A program made the translations under genes and the position numbers. From JBEVOS01 sp044226655 (lineage in GTDB: Bacteria; Pseudomonadota; Alphaproteobacteria; Caulobacterales; Aquidulcibacteraceae), in NCBI GenBank assembly GCA_044226655.1, contig JBGAGO010000001.1:1352957-1416956 (forward strand): DNA of 64,000 nt. The letters are read 5' to 3'. Under the pieces are notes generated by a model, which did no database searches, was not told the origin of the DNA, and saw only the letters and a program-made list of their open reading frames with translations. Every line of letters starts with the position of its first letter. Positions within the stretch are counted from its first letter, which is position 1. This document shows, piece after piece, positions 48,924 through 57,878 of this stretch.

Positions 48924-50333
48924 ATGCTTTCCCGTCCCGTTCCGTTCGACACTGGCCCCGTGCATTTCGTCGGCATTGGCGGCATCGGGATGAGCGGGAT
49001 CGCGGAGGTGATGAAGAATCTCGGCTATGACGTGCAGGGCTCGGACGCGCGCGAGAGCGCCAACACGGAGCGGCTGAAGAAGCAGGGCGTGCGCATCTTT
49101 GTCGGCCATAAGGCCGAGCATGTCGGCCAGGCCGGCGTGGTGGTGATCTCCTCCGCGATCAAGAACGGCAATCCCGAGGTCGATGCGGCGCGCGCGCGCG
49201 GCCTGCCGATCGTCAAGCGCGCGGAAATGCTGGCCGAACTGATGCGGCTCAAATGGACGGTCGCCATCGGCGGCACGCATGGCAAGACGACCACCACCTC
49301 GATCGTGGCCACGCTTCTCGTCGCCGGCGGCAAGGACCCCACCGTCATCAATGGCGGCATCATCAACGCCTATGGCACGAATACGCGCATGGGCGAGGGC
49401 GAATGGATGGTGGTCGAAGCCGATGAGAGCGACGGCACTTTCACCAAGCTGCGCGCCACCGCCGTCGTCGTCACCAATATGGATCCCGAGCACCTGGATC
49501 ATTACGGCTCGGCCGAGGCCATGAACGCGGCCTATCAGACCTTCGTCGAAAGCATCCCGTTCTACGGCTTCGCCGTGATGTGCCTCGATCATCCGCAAGT
49601 GCAAGCGCTCGCCGCGCGCGTGCAGGATCGCCGCATCATCACCTATGGCTTCAACCCGCAGGCCGATGTGTGCGCCACCAATGTGCGCCCGGGCGCCGAT
49701 GGCTCGACCTTCGATGTCGAGATGCGCAAGCGCGGCGACGGCGACCCCGTCGTGCTGAAGGATTTGTTCCTCTCCACGCCCGGCCGCCACAACGTCCAGA
49801 ACGCGCTCTCGGCGATCGCCGTGGCGCGCGAATTGGGCGTCGAGCCCGACGCCATCCGCGAGGGCCTCAAGAGCTTCGCCGGCGTCAAGCGCCGCTTCAC
49901 CACCACGGGCGAATGGAACGGCGTGCGCGTGATCGACGATTACGGCCATCACCCGGTCGAGATCGCGGCCGTGCTCGCCACCGCGCGCGAAGCCACCAAG
50001 GGCCGCGTCATCGCGGTCGTGCAGCCGCACCGCTACACCCGCCTGCGCGACCTCTTCGGCGAGTTCTCGACCTGTTTCAACGACGCCGATGTCGTCGCCG
50101 TCGCCGATGTCTACGCCGCGGGCGAGGCGCCGATCGAGGGCATAGACGCCGCCCATCTTGTCGCAAGCCTGACAAGCCACGGTCATCGCCGTGCAATAAA
50201 GCTCGGCGCGCTGGACGATTTGCCCGCCTTCGTGCGCGCGGAGGCGCAGCCCGGCGATCTGGTGGTCTGCCTGGGCGCCGGCGACATCACGGCGCATGCC
50301 AATGCGCTCCCAGGAAAGCTTGCGGCGGGCTGA
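48924..50333 (+). CDS. murC: UDP-MurNAc-L-alanine ligase MurC
   Basis: 469 residues. N-terminal HFVGIGGIGMSGIAEVMKNLGYDVQGSD, P-loop AIGGTHGKTTTTSIVATLL, DESDGTF, MDPEHLDHYGS and FTTTGEWNGVRVIDDYGHHPVEI are the MurC set. It adds L-Ala to UDP-MurNAc. It follows the TA pair and precedes an AsmA gene. Confidence 0.97.
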   Translation: MLSRPVPFDTGPVHFVGIGGIGMSGIAEVMKNLGYDVQGSDARESANTERLKKQGVRIFVGHKAEHVGQAGVVVISSAIKNGNPEVDAARARGLPIVKRAEMLAELMRLKWTVAIGGTHGKTTTTSIVATLLVAGGKDPTVINGGIINAYGTNTRMGEGEWMVVEADESDGTFTKLRATAVVVTNMDPEHLDHYGSAEAMNAAYQTFVESIPFYGFAVMCLDHPQVQALAARVQDRRIITYGFNPQADVCATNVRPGADGSTFDVEMRKRGDGDPVVLKDLFLSTPGRHNVQNALSAIAVARELGVEPDAIREGLKSFAGVKRRFTTTGEWNGVRVIDDYGHHPVEIAAVLATAREATKGRVIAVVQPHRYTRLRDLFGEFSTCFNDADVVAVADVYAAGEAPIEGIDAAHLVASLTSHGHRRAIKLGALDDLPAFVRAEAQPGDLVVCLGAGDITAHANALPGKLAAG

Positions 50334-50355
50334 GAAAACGGGGATTTTCCCCGCC

Positions 50356-52407
50356 ATGAAATCTTCGCTCTGGATCAAGATCGGGCTTGGCGTCGCTGCG
50401 TTCGTGGCGATCGTGGCCGCCTCCATCGTCGCGATCATCGCGTTCTTCCCGAAGGACATTGCGGTGCGCGAGATCGAACGCCAGGTCGAGGCCTCGACGC
50501 AGCGCAAGCTCGCCATCAACGGCGCCTTCTCCTTCACCCTGTTCCCGACGCTCGGCTTCTCCGCCGAGGATGTCACGCTCGCCAATCCCGAGGGCTTCGG
50601 CGATGCGCCGTTCCTCTCCGCCAAGCGCGTCGTGTTCGCGGTCGCGCTCATGCCGCTCTTGCAGCGCGACGTGCAGATCAAACAGCTCCATCTCGATGAG
50701 CCGGTGCTGGCGCTGATCGCGCATGCCGACGGCAAGGTGAATTGGGAATTCCCGGTCAGCGAGGATCAGCCCGATCTGCCCTCGCTCAAGCTCGAAGACA
50801 TGCGCGTGGCCGATGGCAAGCTCACGCTGCAAGGCCCCGAAGGCCCGCCTCTGGTGATCGACCAGATCGACGCCGCGCTCGCCGTCAAATCGCTCGACGA
50901 TCCGGTCGAGGCCGATGGCTCGCTGCGCTACCTAAATGAACCGATCCGCGTGCACGCGACCATCGGCGATCCGCGCGCGGTGCTGACGCAGGGCCCGTCG
51001 CCGCTCGTCGCCACGTTCAACGGCGCGCACGTGCAAGGCGATTTCAACGGCCATTTCGAAAGCGCGACCGGAAGGCTCGTCGGCGCGCTCGACGCGCATG
51101 GCGCGAGCGTGCGGCGCGTGATGGCTTGGCTCGGCTCGCCGATGGGCCCCGGTCCGGGCTTCGCCGCCTATGACGTGCGCGGCCAGTTCGATTTCCTCGG
51201 CGACACGATGAAGCTGACGCGCGGGACCTATCGCGTCGATGCGATCAACGCGACCGGCGATCTCACCATCATCACCCATGGCGTGCGCATGACGGTGAAC
51301 GGCGCGCTCAATGCGCCCAATGTCGACGTCAATCCCTATCTGCCTGCGCCGACGCAGACCGGCGCGAGCCCCAATGGCGGCGTCGATGTCGATACGGCCT
51401 GGAGCGCCGCGCCCATCGATCTCTCGGGCCTGCGCGGCATGGACGCCAATCTCGATGTCCGCATCGGCGCGCTCAAATTTCAGCGCATGAGCTTCACCAA
51501 TGCGCGCCTGCTGCTGGGCCTCAACAATGGCGTCGCCGATGCGCGCCTCACCCAGGTTTCACTCTATGGCGGCGGCGGCTCGGCGCGGCTGGTGGCTGAT
51601 GCGCGCAATCGCGCGGCGCGCATCGCCACGGAATTGTCGGTCGACAACATTCAGGCCGAGCCGCTGCTCACGGACGCGATCGGCTTCGATCGTTTGAGCG
51701 GGCACGGGCGCTTGACGTTCTCGCTGCTCGGCCAGGGCGTTTCGCAGGCCGAGATCGCGCGCTCGCTGCGCGGGCAGGCGAGCTTCCGCTTTCTCAATGG
51801 CGCGTACAAAGGCGTGAACCTCGCCGCCGTGGCCCGCCAGATCCAGGCCGCGCTGCAGGGCGCGACCGTCGGCCCCTCAGCGCAAACCGATTTCGCGGAA
51901 ATGAGCGCCTCCTTCGCCATCGCCGACGGCAACGCCGTCACGCAGGATATCGCGCTGCTCAATCCCTATGTGCGGCTCGATGGGCGCGGCTTCATCAATA
52001 TCGGCGCGCAGACGCTGGATCTGCGCCTCTCGCCGCGCGCCGTGAACTCGATCCAGGGCCAAGGCGGGCAGGCCAATATCCAAGGCCTCGGCGTGCCGTT
52101 CCGCGTGTCCGGACCATGGACGCATCTGCAATACCGCGTCGATCTCGAAGACACGTTGCGTTCGCAAGTGCAGACGCAGGCGCAGCGCGCGCTGTCGCGC
52201 AGCAATCTGGGCGATCTCGGTGCGCTGTTCGGTCTGCGTCCGCAGGAAGCCGCAGCGCCCTCGAGCGCGGCGACGCCCGCCGCGCCCTCAAGCGCAGCGA
52301 CGCCCGCCGACACTGGCGCGACCGCCCCGCCCAATCCCGCCGAGCGGGCCAAGACGCCGGAAGAGCGCGCCCGCGAAGCCCTCGGCGGCCTGTTCAACCG
52401 GCATTGA
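50356..52407 (+). CDS. AsmA family protein
   Basis: 683 residues from ATG 50356, 22 nt after murC. One N-terminal membrane segment (about 6-30), then the AsmA domain: REIERQVEASTQRKLAINGAFSF and LFPTLGFSAEDVTLANPEGFGDAPFLSAKRV, and a C-terminal AsmA-like region (LVADARNRAARIATELSVDNIQAEPLL, then TFSLLGQGVSQAEIARSLRGQASF). A low-complexity Pro/Ala/Ser tail ends it. Relatives (AsmA, TamB, YhdP) are thought to bridge lipid between membranes, which fits an envelope cluster. Confidence 0.92.
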   Translation: MKSSLWIKIGLGVAAFVAIVAASIVAIIAFFPKDIAVREIERQVEASTQRKLAINGAFSFTLFPTLGFSAEDVTLANPEGFGDAPFLSAKRVVFAVALMPLLQRDVQIKQLHLDEPVLALIAHADGKVNWEFPVSEDQPDLPSLKLEDMRVADGKLTLQGPEGPPLVIDQIDAALAVKSLDDPVEADGSLRYLNEPIRVHATIGDPRAVLTQGPSPLVATFNGAHVQGDFNGHFESATGRLVGALDAHGASVRRVMAWLGSPMGPGPGFAAYDVRGQFDFLGDTMKLTRGTYRVDAINATGDLTIITHGVRMTVNGALNAPNVDVNPYLPAPTQTGASPNGGVDVDTAWSAAPIDLSGLRGMDANLDVRIGALKFQRMSFTNARLLLGLNNGVADARLTQVSLYGGGGSARLVADARNRAARIATELSVDNIQAEPLLTDAIGFDRLSGHGRLTFSLLGQGVSQAEIARSLRGQASFRFLNGAYKGVNLAAVARQIQAALQGATVGPSAQTDFAEMSASFAIADGNAVTQDIALLNPYVRLDGRGFINIGAQTLDLRLSPRAVNSIQGQGGQANIQGLGVPFRVSGPWTHLQYRVDLEDTLRSQVQTQAQRALSRSNLGDLGALFGLRPQEAAAPSSAATPAAPSSAATPADTGATAPPNPAERAKTPEERAREALGGLFNRH

Positions 52408-52431
52408 CGCTCTACTGGTTTGAGGGACGCT

Positions 52432-52553
52432 CTCTCTGTCATTCCGGACGATGCGCAGCATCGATCCGGAACCCAGGGGCGCGCGCATCGCGCTTCGATC
52501 CCTTGGGTTCCGGGTCTTCGGCGCTTCGCGCCTTCGCCCGGAATGACAGAGGC
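52432..52553. repeat. Inverted repeat, family D (GTCATTCCGG...CCGGAATGAC)
   Basis: Outer arms CTCTGTCATTCCGG and CCGGAATGACAGAG, inner arms GATCCGGAACCCAGGGG and CCTTGGGTTCCGGGTC, with small GC hairpins between. About 120 bp, lying just after the AsmA gene and before the convergent DUF6491 gene, where it could end transcription from both sides. Confidence 0.85.
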
Positions 52554-52590
52554 TGCGTCGTTGGGAGCGCCTGACGCGCCCGCGAAAAAC

Positions 52591-52989
52591 TCAGCTGCCT
52601 TGCGGCGCGGCCGGGGTTTCCGGCGCGTCGGGAATGCGCGCGATGTTGGTGACGGCATAGGTGAGCGGGGGATCGCCGCCGGTGACGCGCACGCCCGTCA
52701 GCCGGCCCGTGCAGATCACATTGCCCGGCCGATTGCTGTGCACAGCGATGGCGAATTGCGAATTGAGATCGAGCGCGCTCGGCGTGATCTCGAACGCGTA
52801 ATGGCGCCCCGCATCCACATCGACGCGCAGATGCGTGCGGTCGATATAGCCAAAGCCGTGTATCTGTTCATTGTAGAAGCAATCGCGTTCGGCGCGCGCG
52901 GCGTCCGCGGTCTGCGCCGTTTGCGGGCTAGCGCAGGCGGCGAGGGCGAGAGCCAGCGCGAGAGCCGGGGCCGGGGCGAGAATACGCAT
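52591..52989 (-). CDS. DUF6491-type lipoprotein
   Basis: 132 residues from ATG 52989 (GGAG 8 nt upstream; ATG 52995 is too near the site). Lipobox LAAC. The domain reads DCFYNEQIHGFGYIDRTHLRVDV and FAIAVHSNRPGNVICTG, with two Cys likely bonded, matching the small DUF6491 family. Function unknown. It is divergent from the transglutaminase gene with 51 nt between starts and opposite to the dcw genes. Confidence 0.75.
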   Translation of the reverse strand: MRILAPAPALALALALAACASPQTAQTADAARAERDCFYNEQIHGFGYIDRTHLRVDVDAGRHYAFEITPSALDLNSQFAIAVHSNRPGNVICTGRLTGVRVTGGDPPLTYAVTNIARIPDAPETPAAPQGS

Positions 52990-53040
52990 TGTCATGTCTC
53001 CTTCGTGGAAACCTAGCATGTGGGCCGGAGTTCCGCCGTT

Positions 53041-53904
53041 ATGACGCGGCTCAGCATTCGCCACGAGACTTTGTACGCGTTTGCGGCGCCGGTATGGTCA
53101 GGGCCGTGGCGCCTGATGATGCGCCCTGCCGATACCCACGCCATCCGCGTCATTTCCGCCAATCTCGAGCTCACGCCGCCGGGGCGCACGCTGTGGAGCT
53201 ATGACGCCTACGGCAATTCCGTCTGCGAATTTACGCCCGAGGGTCCGGCTTCGCTTGTCGGTGTCGTGAACAATCTCGTGATCGACCGCTTTCCCGCGCC
53301 GCTCGCCCCCCAGGCTTACGATCCGCGCTCGACGCTGCCGATCGCCTATGACGAGGCCGACGCCGTCGTGCTCGCGCCCTTCATCGCGCCGGCGGGCCCG
53401 GCCTCGCGCGCGCTGATCGATTGGGTCGTCGCCCATGCCGGCGCGCCGGGCGCGCTGGCTCTGCACGCGCTCCAAGCCCTCAACAGCGCCATCCATCAGC
53501 GCTTCGACTATTCCGCGCGCGAGGAGCCCGGCGTGCAGACGCCGGAAGAGACGCTGGCGCGCGGCGCCGGCACGTGCCGCGATTTCGCCTGGCTGATGAT
53601 CGAGACCGCGCGCCGCCTCGGCTTCGCCGCGCGCTTCGTCACCGGCTATCTCTATTCGCCGATTGCGCCGTCGGGCGGGCGAGACGTGCGCGGCGCCGGC
53701 GCCACCCATGCCTGGTGCGAGGTGTTCCTGCCCGATCTCGGCTGGATCGAATTCGATCCCACCAACGGCCTCACGGAATCGCCCGATCTCATCCGCGTCG
53801 CCGCCACCCGCACCCCCGAAGAAGCCTCCCCGATGCGCGGCGGCGCGGAAGGCGGCGCCGTCGGCGAGCTCACCGTCTCCGTCCAAGTCGATCTGATCGG
53901 CTGA
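53041..53904 (+). CDS. Transglutaminase-like cysteine protease family protein
   Basis: 287 residues from ATG 53041. N-terminal beta domain (LSIRHETLYAFAAPVWSG, ANLELTPPGRTLWSYDAYGN) then the transglutaminase-like core with Cys179 (GAGTCRDFAWLMIE), His223 (ATHAWCEVF) and Asp239 (EFDPTNG). No signal peptide, so cytoplasmic. Enzymes of this form are often in operons with an alpha-E/circularly permuted ATP-grasp pair, but neither partner is here. Confidence 0.92.
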   Translation: MTRLSIRHETLYAFAAPVWSGPWRLMMRPADTHAIRVISANLELTPPGRTLWSYDAYGNSVCEFTPEGPASLVGVVNNLVIDRFPAPLAPQAYDPRSTLPIAYDEADAVVLAPFIAPAGPASRALIDWVVAHAGAPGALALHALQALNSAIHQRFDYSAREEPGVQTPEETLARGAGTCRDFAWLMIETARRLGFAARFVTGYLYSPIAPSGGRDVRGAGATHAWCEVFLPDLGWIEFDPTNGLTESPDLIRVAATRTPEEASPMRGGAEGGAVGELTVSVQVDLIG

Positions 53905-53929
53905 TCCGCCCTACATCGCAGAATTGAGC

Positions 53930-54066
53930 GCCCTCCCTCCCCTTGATGGGGAGGGTGGCGCGAAGCGCCGGGTGGGGTGGAGACGCGACATTGCCGAACG
54001 AGGCGCCGCCACCCCCTCAGTCGTCGCTGCGCGACGACAGCTCCCCCATCAAGGGGGAGCAGGGCG
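53930..54066. repeat. Family A-type repeat between transglutaminase gene and murB
   Basis: Arms CCCTCCCTCCCCTTGATGGGG and CTCCCCCATCAAGGGGGAGC; inner parts GGTGGGGTGG and CCACCCCC plus the hairpin GTCGTCGCTGCGCGACGAC. Similar in layout to the murE-murF element. Confidence 0.78.
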
Positions 54067-54120
54067 CGCTAGCATGCGCCCCGCTTCCCTCGCGCGCGTC
54101 GGCGCATTAGGGCTCGCGCC

Positions 54121-55014
54121 ATGACGCTCTTCCTGCCGATTGCGCGCGGCCAGATTCTGCGCGGCGAACAGCTCGCGCCCTTCACCTGGTTCCGCGTCGG
54201 CGGCCCCGCCGAAGCGCTCTTCCTGCCGGCGGACGAGGACGACCTCGGAGATTTCCTGCGCGCGCTGCCGGAAGACGCGCCCGTCACCGTCATCGGCGTC
54301 GGCTCCAATGTCATCGTGCGCGATGGCGGCGTGGACGGCGTCGTGATCCGCCTCGCTGGGCGCCAGTTCGCGCAGATCGCGGCGGAGGGCGATCGCATCA
54401 CCGCCGGCGCCGGCGCGCTCGACGCGATGGTGGCCAAGGCCGCCGCGAAGGCCGGCATCGGCGGGCTCGAATTCTACGCCGGCGTGCCGGGCACGATCGG
54501 CGGCGCGCTCACGATGAACGCCGGCTGCTATGGCAACGAGACCAAGGACGTGCTCGAAAGCGCCTGGGGCTATGACCGCAGCGGCGCCAAGCGCACCTTC
54601 AGCGCCGCCGAGTTCGGCTTCAGCTATCGGCGCAATGCGATCGCCGAGCCGATCATCTGGATGGCGGCGACGTTCCGTGGAACCGTCTCAGAGCCGGACG
54701 CTGTCGCCGCGCGCATGGCGGAGATCACCGCGCAGCGCGAAGCCAGTCAGCCGATCCGCGAAAAGACCGGCGGCTCGACGTTCAAGAACCCGCCCGGCGG
54801 CTCGGCGTGGAAATGCGTCGACGAGGCCGGCATGCGCGGCGCCCGGCGCGGCGGCGCGCAGGTCAGCGAGAAGCACGCCAATTTCCTCATCAACACGGGC
54901 GAAGCCACAGCCGCCGACATCGAAGGCCTCGGCGAAGACGTCCGCGCCGCCGTGCGCGCCAAAAGCGGCGTCGCGCTCGACTGGGAAATCAAACGCATCG
55001 GCAAGAGCGCGTGA
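54121..55014 (+). CDS. murB: UDP-N-acetylenolpyruvoylglucosamine reductase MurB
   Basis: 297 residues. FAD-binding part TWFRVGGPAEALFLPADEDDL, VIGVGSNVIVRDGGVDGVVIRL and GIPGTIGG-like FYAGVPGTIGGALTMNAGCYGNE; the C-terminal domain has the catalytic Ser in GSTFKNPPGGSAW and SEKHANFLINTGEAT. It makes UDP-MurNAc. Lacking the third-domain loop, it is of the type II-like compact form. A family C half repeat starts 6 nt after the stop. Confidence 0.96.
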   Translation: MTLFLPIARGQILRGEQLAPFTWFRVGGPAEALFLPADEDDLGDFLRALPEDAPVTVIGVGSNVIVRDGGVDGVVIRLAGRQFAQIAAEGDRITAGAGALDAMVAKAAAKAGIGGLEFYAGVPGTIGGALTMNAGCYGNETKDVLESAWGYDRSGAKRTFSAAEFGFSYRRNAIAEPIIWMAATFRGTVSEPDAVAARMAEITAQREASQPIREKTGGSTFKNPPGGSAWKCVDEAGMRGARRGGAQVSEKHANFLINTGEATAADIEGLGEDVRAAVRAKSGVALDWEIKRIGKSA

Positions 55015-55019
55015 GCTTC

Positions 55020-55043
55020 GTACCGCCGGCTTCCAGCCGGCAG
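55020..55043. repeat. Family C half unit after murB
   Basis: GTACCGCCGGCTTCCAGCCGGC directly after the murB stop. Only one arm; the internal CCGGCTTCCAGCCGG is itself a palindrome that can form a short hairpin. Confidence 0.8.
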
Positions 55044-55062
55044 TGTCGGCGGCGGCCTCCAT

Positions 55063-55225
55063 CCTCTCCCTGCGAGGGGGAGGTGCGGCGCGCAGCGCCG
55101 TGGAGGGGGTGAGCCGCGAGTGCTGGTTTCTCAAAGGAAGGCGATAGAGCACGCACGCAAACGTTTCGCGCGCCGCTCACCCCCTCCCAGCCTCCCCCTT
55201 GCAGGGGGAGGAGCAGGGCGCGCCC
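55063..55225. repeat. Family A repeat between murB and the TIR-like gene
   Basis: Arms CCTCTCCCTGCGAGGGGGAGG and CCTCCCCCTTGCAGGGGGAGG; inner GGAGGGGGTGAG and CTCACCCCCTCCC. Closely matches the element at 2096 in both arms and inner parts. Confidence 0.82.
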
Positions 55226-55782
55226 TACAATCCCGGGATCAGGTGATTGAGGTAGGCGTAGTAGCCGCCCGCGCCGATCGCGCCGAGCACGAGCAGCGTG
55301 ACGAACGCGGCGATCAGGCCGCCGCCGCCCTTCTTCTTTTCCGCAGGCGCCGCAGAAACCGCGCGCGCGGGCGCCGCCGCGCCGCGCCGCGAGACGGCCG
55401 GCGTCGCCGGGCCGAGCGCGGCCACCAAAGCACGCCAGCGCGGCGTGTCGCGGCCCATCCACGACGACAGATCGATCGCGCCCTTGAGCGAGGCGGGCGG
55501 CGCCGCGGAATCGAGCCGCGCCAGCGCCAGCTTGCCGCGCGCTTTGGCGCGGGAAGCGGCCTCGAACAGGGCCGGCGCGGCCGCCGCGTCCTTCGACCAG
55601 AGCACGACCACGCCCGCCGCGGCGTCGATCGCGGCGGCGCGTTTCCTGCGCGCGAACGGGCTCGATGCGCCCGACGCGTCGAAATCCTCAAAGATTGTAA
55701 AGCCAAGGCCTTCAAGTTTGCGCGCAACGCGCTCCGCGCGCGCGGCGGCCTCCGGCGCGTGCGTGATGATGATTTCCGGCAT
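55225..55782 (-). CDS. Membrane-anchored TIR-like domain protein
   Basis: 185 residues. N-terminal domain of about 120 residues beginning MPEIIITHAPEAAARAERVARKLEGLGFTIF, then GVVVLWSKDAAAAPALFEAASRAK and KLALARLD, resembling a TIR fold (strand, helix, FxxxxD, second strand, then WSK...E74 where the NADase Glu would be). An Ala/Pro linker (125-150) and one C-terminal membrane helix (about 155-176) follow. It is the reverse strand inside the dcw cluster, between murB and ddl. The TIR call rests on pattern only. Confidence 0.6.
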   Translation of the reverse strand: MPEIIITHAPEAAARAERVARKLEGLGFTIFEDFDASGASSPFARRKRAAAIDAAAGVVVLWSKDAAAAPALFEAASRAKARGKLALARLDSAAPPASLKGAIDLSSWMGRDTPRWRALVAALGPATPAVSRRGAAAPARAVSAAPAEKKKGGGGLIAAFVTLLVLGAIGAGGYYAYLNHLIPGL

Positions 55783-56067
55783 GTTCTTATGCAGCCTCCG
55801 CGCGACGGCATCGCCGAAGCATCCGCGCTGCGCAATCGGCGTCTGAAAAGCGGGCTGCGCAGGCGCCTTGGCGCCGAAACGATAGGCGCCGGCGCCGCTT
55901 TCTTCACCGAGATGAATCCGCGTTCGCGGAGTTGAACGGAAGCTTGCCGCCAGCGACCGGTGAAAAGGAAAAATTCACTATGAAATTCAATAGGAAAGAA
56001 CTGCCGCCCTCATCATGCCTTAACGCTCACGCGCCATTTCTGGTGTTCCAGAATGGGAGTGGCGCGG

Positions 56068-56991
56068 ATGGCGCGGGTGGTGGTTCTGCTGGGCGGGGTA
56101 AGCCCTGAAAGAAGCGTCTCGTTGTCCTCGGGCGCCGGCTGCGTGGGCGCCGTGCAGCGCCTTGGCCATACCGCGATCGAGATCGATCCGCAGAGCCCGA
56201 CCTGGTTCGACGATATCCGCGCCGCCAAGGCCGATGTGGTGCTCAACGTGCTGCACGGACCGGACGGCGAAGACGGCAAAATCCAGGGCGTGCTGGAATC
56301 CCTGGGCCTGCCCTACACGCATTCCGGCGTGCTCGCCTCGGCGCTCGCCATGGACAAGGACAAGGCCAAGGCCGTGTTCGCGCATTACGGCCTGCCGTTC
56401 GCAGACGGCAAGCTGATGGATCGGCATGAAGCCGCCAAACAGCATCCGATGGCCGTGCCCTATGTCGTGAAGCCCAATACCGGCGGCTCCTCGATCGGCG
56501 TGTTCATCGTGCGCGAAGGCGCCAACCGCCCGCCCGAACAATTGCTCGATCCCGATTGGGCCTATGGCGAAGACGTTCTGGTCGAGGAATTCGTCGGCGG
56601 CCGCGAATACACCGTCGCCGTGCTCGGCGAGAAGGCCGGCCCGCGCCCGCTCGCGGTGACCGAGATCATCCCGGCCGGCGAATGGTACGATTACAACGCC
56701 AAATACGCGCCCGGCGGCTCGCGCCATGAATTGCCGGCCAAGCTGCCGGCCGAAATCGCCGAACGCATGATGCGCGTCGCCGCCCAGGCGCATGCCGCGC
56801 TCGGCTGCCGCGGCCTGACGCGCTCCGATTTCAAATGGGATGAAAAAGCCAAGAAGCTCATCCTCATCGAAGTGAACACGCAGCCCGGCATGACGCCGAC
56901 CTCGCTCGCGCCCGAGCAGGCCGCCTATGTCGGGATGACTTACGAACAATTGGTCGGGTGGATGTTGGAGGACGCCTCATGTCAGCGATGA
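56068..56991 (+). CDS. ddl: D-alanine--D-alanine ligase
   Basis: 307 residues from ATG 56068, with GGGAG 8 nt upstream (ATG 56053 is the alternative). ATP-grasp enzyme: VVVLLGGVSPERSVSLSSG, VLHGPDGEDGKIQGVLESLGLPYTHSGVLASALAMDKDKAK, VKPNTGGSSIGVF, EEFVGGREYTVAVLG and EVNTQPGMTPTSLAPEQA. Makes D-Ala-D-Ala for MurF. Preceded by an AT-rich stretch (55960-56025) that may hold a promoter; overlaps ftsQ by 13 nt. Confidence 0.96.
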   Translation: MARVVVLLGGVSPERSVSLSSGAGCVGAVQRLGHTAIEIDPQSPTWFDDIRAAKADVVLNVLHGPDGEDGKIQGVLESLGLPYTHSGVLASALAMDKDKAKAVFAHYGLPFADGKLMDRHEAAKQHPMAVPYVVKPNTGGSSIGVFIVREGANRPPEQLLDPDWAYGEDVLVEEFVGGREYTVAVLGEKAGPRPLAVTEIIPAGEWYDYNAKYAPGGSRHELPAKLPAEIAERMMRVAAQAHAALGCRGLTRSDFKWDEKAKKLILIEVNTQPGMTPTSLAPEQAAYVGMTYEQLVGWMLEDASCQR

Positions 56992-57875
56992 GGGGACGGC
57001 GCCCGCGCGCGCCGCAGCGCCGGTACGACAGCGGCGTGCCGCGCTTGGCGATGATCAAGCTCGACAGCGATTGGCGCGCCCCGCCCAAGGTGACGCGCCG
57101 CGGCGCGACCGTGTTCGCGGCCGCGACCGTGCTCGTGCTGGGCGCGGCCGTCGCGGGCGCGGCCTGGCTCGGCGGCTCGCTGTTCGATGCGCGCGAAGCT
57201 TTCGCCATGAACAGCGACCGTGCGCTGACCTCGCTCGGCTTCGGCGCGCATGTGCGCGTCGAGGGCGCGCCCGAAGCGCGCGCGCGCGAGGTGCTGGCTG
57301 CCGCCATGCCGGAAGGCCGCTCCTCGCTTCTGTCCGCAGATCCCTATGAAATCAAAGCCCGCGTCGAGAGCCTCGACTGGGTGGCGCGCGCCAGCGTGCA
57401 GCGCCGCTGGCCGAACGATGTGGTGATCCAGGTCGCCCGCCGCGCCGCTTTCGCGCGCTGGCAGGAAAACGGCGTCACCACCATCATCGACGCCTCGGGC
57501 GAGCGTCTGCTCGCCGAACGAGCGGTCGATCATCCCGAATTGCCGCTGGTCGTCGGCCGCGGCGCCGCGCACGCGGCCGAGCCGGTGCTGACGGCGCTGG
57601 AGAATTTGCCGAACATGCGCGCGCGCACTTTGGCGCTCGTGCGCGTGTCGGAGCGCCGCTGGAACGTCGAAACGCGGTCGGGCGCCACCATCGAATTGCC
57701 CGAAGCCGATCCCGTCGCCGCGCTCGCCAAGCTCGAAACGCTGCAAACCCGCTATCGCCTGCTCGACCGTCCCGCGCGCGCCTATGACATGCGCAGCGCC
57801 GGCCGGCTCTCCGTGCGCCTCGACGGGCCCGGCCTGCTTGGCGGTCCCGACCTTCGCCGCGCGCAGGGGGTCTGA
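56979..57875 (+). CDS. ftsQ: Cell division protein FtsQ
   Basis: 298 residues from ATG 56979, which has GGAGGA upstream. Basic cytoplasmic N-terminus with RGRRPRAPQRR, one membrane segment (about 40-60), a POTRA domain (LTSLGFGAHVRVEGAPEARAREVLAA) and the beta domain starting VARASVQRRWPNDVVIQVARRAAFARW. Links FtsA/FtsZ to the septal synthases via FtsL. It ends 3 nt before ftsA. Confidence 0.93.
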   Translation: MSAMRGRRPRAPQRRYDSGVPRLAMIKLDSDWRAPPKVTRRGATVFAAATVLVLGAAVAGAAWLGGSLFDAREAFAMNSDRALTSLGFGAHVRVEGAPEARAREVLAAAMPEGRSSLLSADPYEIKARVESLDWVARASVQRRWPNDVVIQVARRAAFARWQENGVTTIIDASGERLLAERAVDHPELPLVVGRGAAHAAEPVLTALENLPNMRARTLALVRVSERRWNVETRSGATIELPEADPVAALAKLETLQTRYRLLDRPARAYDMRSAGRLSVRLDGPGLLGGPDLRRAQGV

Positions 57876-57878
57876 GCC

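Noticed and set aside
55980..56107. 41-codon frame starting MKFNRKELPPSS before ddl
   Set aside because: It runs into the ddl coding region in another frame and has no domain; the ddl start at 56068 has a better ribosome site.
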